DNA of 13,453 nt, from contig CAZOYP010000068.1 in assembly GCA_964584125.1 (NCBI GenBank), positions 1-13,453 of the forward strand, given 5' to 3'. Every line of letters starts with the position of its first letter. Position 1 is the stretch's first letter. The notes below the pieces were generated by a model. It did no database searches, was not told the origin of the DNA, and saw only the letters and a program-made list of their open reading frames with translations. The position numbers and the translations under genes are program-made. This DNA comes from Nitromaritima sp964584125 (GTDB lineage Bacteria; Nitrospinota; Nitrospinia; Nitrospinales; VA-1). Positions 12,372 to 13,453 of this stretch are shown here, one piece after another.

Positions 12372-13453
12372 ATGCCCGAGACCGTTAATCCAATTAGCAT
12401 AAACAAGGAGATGAGGACTTCCTATCTTGATTACGCAATGAGCGTAATTATTGGGCGTGCGTTGCCCGATATACGAGATGGATTAAAACCAGTTCACCGT
12501 CGTATTTTATACGCGATGCAAGTGGTGAGCAATATTCACAATAAACCATATAAAAAATCGGCTCGTATTGTAGGTGATGTAATAGGTAAATACCATCCAC
12601 ATGGAGATACCGCTGTCTATGACACGATTGTGCGAATGGCACAGAGCTTTTCACAAAGATATCCGGTTGTTGATGGTCAAGGGAACTTTGGTTCCATCGA
12701 TGGTGATTCAGCGGCAGCAATGAGATACACCGAAATTCGAATGTCAGAAATTACTCAGGAGCTTCTTCATGATTTGGAAAAAGATACTGTACGGTTCGAT
12801 CCAAATTATGATGAGTCGTTAACGGAGCCCTCCGTTTTACCTGCATCTTTTCCTCATTTACTTGCTAATGGCGCATCTGGAATTGCAGTAGGAATGGCCA
12901 CTAATATTCCACCGCATAACCTTGGGGAGATAATCGATGCAACGATTCATTTGATTGCAAACCCTGAATGCACTATCCAAGATTTGATTGAACTTGTACC
13001 AGGGCCAGATTTTCCTACTAGTGGTATTATTAATGGAACATCTGGAATTCGCTCTGCGTACCTTAAAGGGCGAGGAATTGTTAAAGTTCGTGGGCGCGTT
13101 AGTATTGAAACTATGGAAAAGGGCGACCGAGAACGTATAGTAATACAAGAACTTCCTTATCAGGTAAATAAAGCTCGTCTTGTAGAAAAAATTGCTGAAC
13201 TCGTCAGAGAAAAACGATTAGAAGGTATTTCAGACCTTCGGGATGAATCCGATCGGGAGGGAATTCGTGTGGTTTTAGAGTTAAAAAAGGGGATTATCGC
13301 TCAAGTTGTTTTAAATACTCTTTATAAAAATACGCAACTACAGGACACTTTTGGAATTATTATGTTGGCACTGGTGAATCAGCAGCCTAAGGTTTTAAAC
13401 CTGAAAGAAATGCTTCACCATTTCATCATATTCCGTAAAGAAGTAGTAACTCG
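12372..13453 (+). CDS. gyrA: DNA gyrase subunit A, C-terminus cut by window edge
   Basis: GyrA carries the breakage-reunion tyrosine and the DNA-wrapping C-terminal domain of gyrase. 360 codons are present, open to the right end, which is less than half the usual length. Visible features: SYLDYAMSVIIGRALPDIRD (17-36), GLKPVHRRILYAM (37-49), VGDVIGKYHPHGDTAVYDT (67-85), DGQGNFGSIDGDSAAAMRYT (101-120) with Arg118 and catalytic Tyr119, and LPASFPHLLANGASGIAVGM. The quinolone-resistance region has Thr80 at the position of E. coli Ser83 and Asp84 at that of Asp87. The start is firm: ATG with AAGGA (12361-12365) six bases upstream. It lies 34 bp after gyrB, so the two are almost certainly co-transcribed. 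The length and remaining domains cannot be judged, and parC is excluded by the context and gyrase-like sequence. Confidence 0.97.
   Translation, partial: MPETVNPISINKEMRTSYLDYAMSVIIGRALPDIRDGLKPVHRRILYAMQVVSNIHNKPYKKSARIVGDVIGKYHPHGDTAVYDTIVRMAQSFSQRYPVVDGQGNFGSIDGDSAAAMRYTEIRMSEITQELLHDLEKDTVRFDPNYDESLTEPSVLPASFPHLLANGASGIAVGMATNIPPHNLGEIIDATIHLIANPECTIQDLIELVPGPDFPTSGIINGTSGIRSAYLKGRGIVKVRGRVSIETMEKGDRERIVIQELPYQVNKARLVEKIAELVREKRLEGISDLRDESDREGIRVVLELKKGIIAQVVLNTLYKNTQLQDTFGIIMLALVNQQPKVLNLKEMLHHFIIFRKEVVT

Noticed and set aside
12448..13148. Minus-strand frames of 90 and 96 residues
   Set aside because: They are antisense to the gyrA coding region with all gyrase motifs intact.
1..13453. 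CRISPR array, insertion sequence, prophage, tRNA or rRNA
   Set aside because: No spaced direct repeats, transposase or phage motifs, or tRNA/rRNA-like segments were seen; the window is a core origin region.

Overview
The window is an AT-rich chromosomal segment centred on a bacterial replication origin. Genes point away from a switch point in front of dnaA: everything to the left lies on the minus strand and everything to the right on the plus strand. This is the expected pattern for two replichores leaving oriC. GyrB carries the large insertion in its C-terminal half that is known from Gram-negative GyrB. Together with a bactofilin beside parAB and an etfBA pair, this suggests a Gram-negative of delta-proteobacterial grade (Desulfobacterota, Myxococcota or SAR324-like). 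That placement is an inference from gene content and is tentative.

Left arm, read away from the origin: etfB, a 67-residue single-membrane-span protein of unknown function, etfA, rsmG, a canonical parS site, parA, parB, a bactofilin, rsmI, a second and unusual ParA/MinD-type ATPase, and the start of a membrane-anchored protein cut by the window edge. This is the widespread rsmG-parA-parB module, extended by a bactofilin and by a divergent ATPase whose ATG directly follows the rsmI stop codon. ParB should load on parS and be positioned by ParA. A bactofilin scaffold in the same run is reminiscent of Myxococcus, where bactofilins position the ParABS machinery.

Right arm: dnaA (TTG start), gyrB and the first 360 codons of gyrA. 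dnaN and recF, which often sit between dnaA and gyrB, are absent.

Origin: there are two candidate elements. The 240-bp spacer upstream of dnaA holds about four copies of a 15-bp AT-only repeat and divergent promoter candidates, but no recognisable DnaA box. The 209-bp dnaA-gyrB spacer holds a DnaA box (TTTTCCACA), then CTA-CTA-CTA-CAA-CTA, then an AT-rich stretch. This matches the order of a basal unwinding system: DnaA box, DnaA-trios, unwinding region. The trios sit inside a 9-bp inverted repeat. This is the strongest unannotated signal in the window.

Several gene starts were set by ribosome-binding sites rather than by the longest reading frame: bactofilin (moved inward), dnaA (TTG) and parA (TTG or ATG). 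The rsmI start stays ambiguous. No tRNA, rRNA, insertion sequence, CRISPR array or prophage gene was seen.
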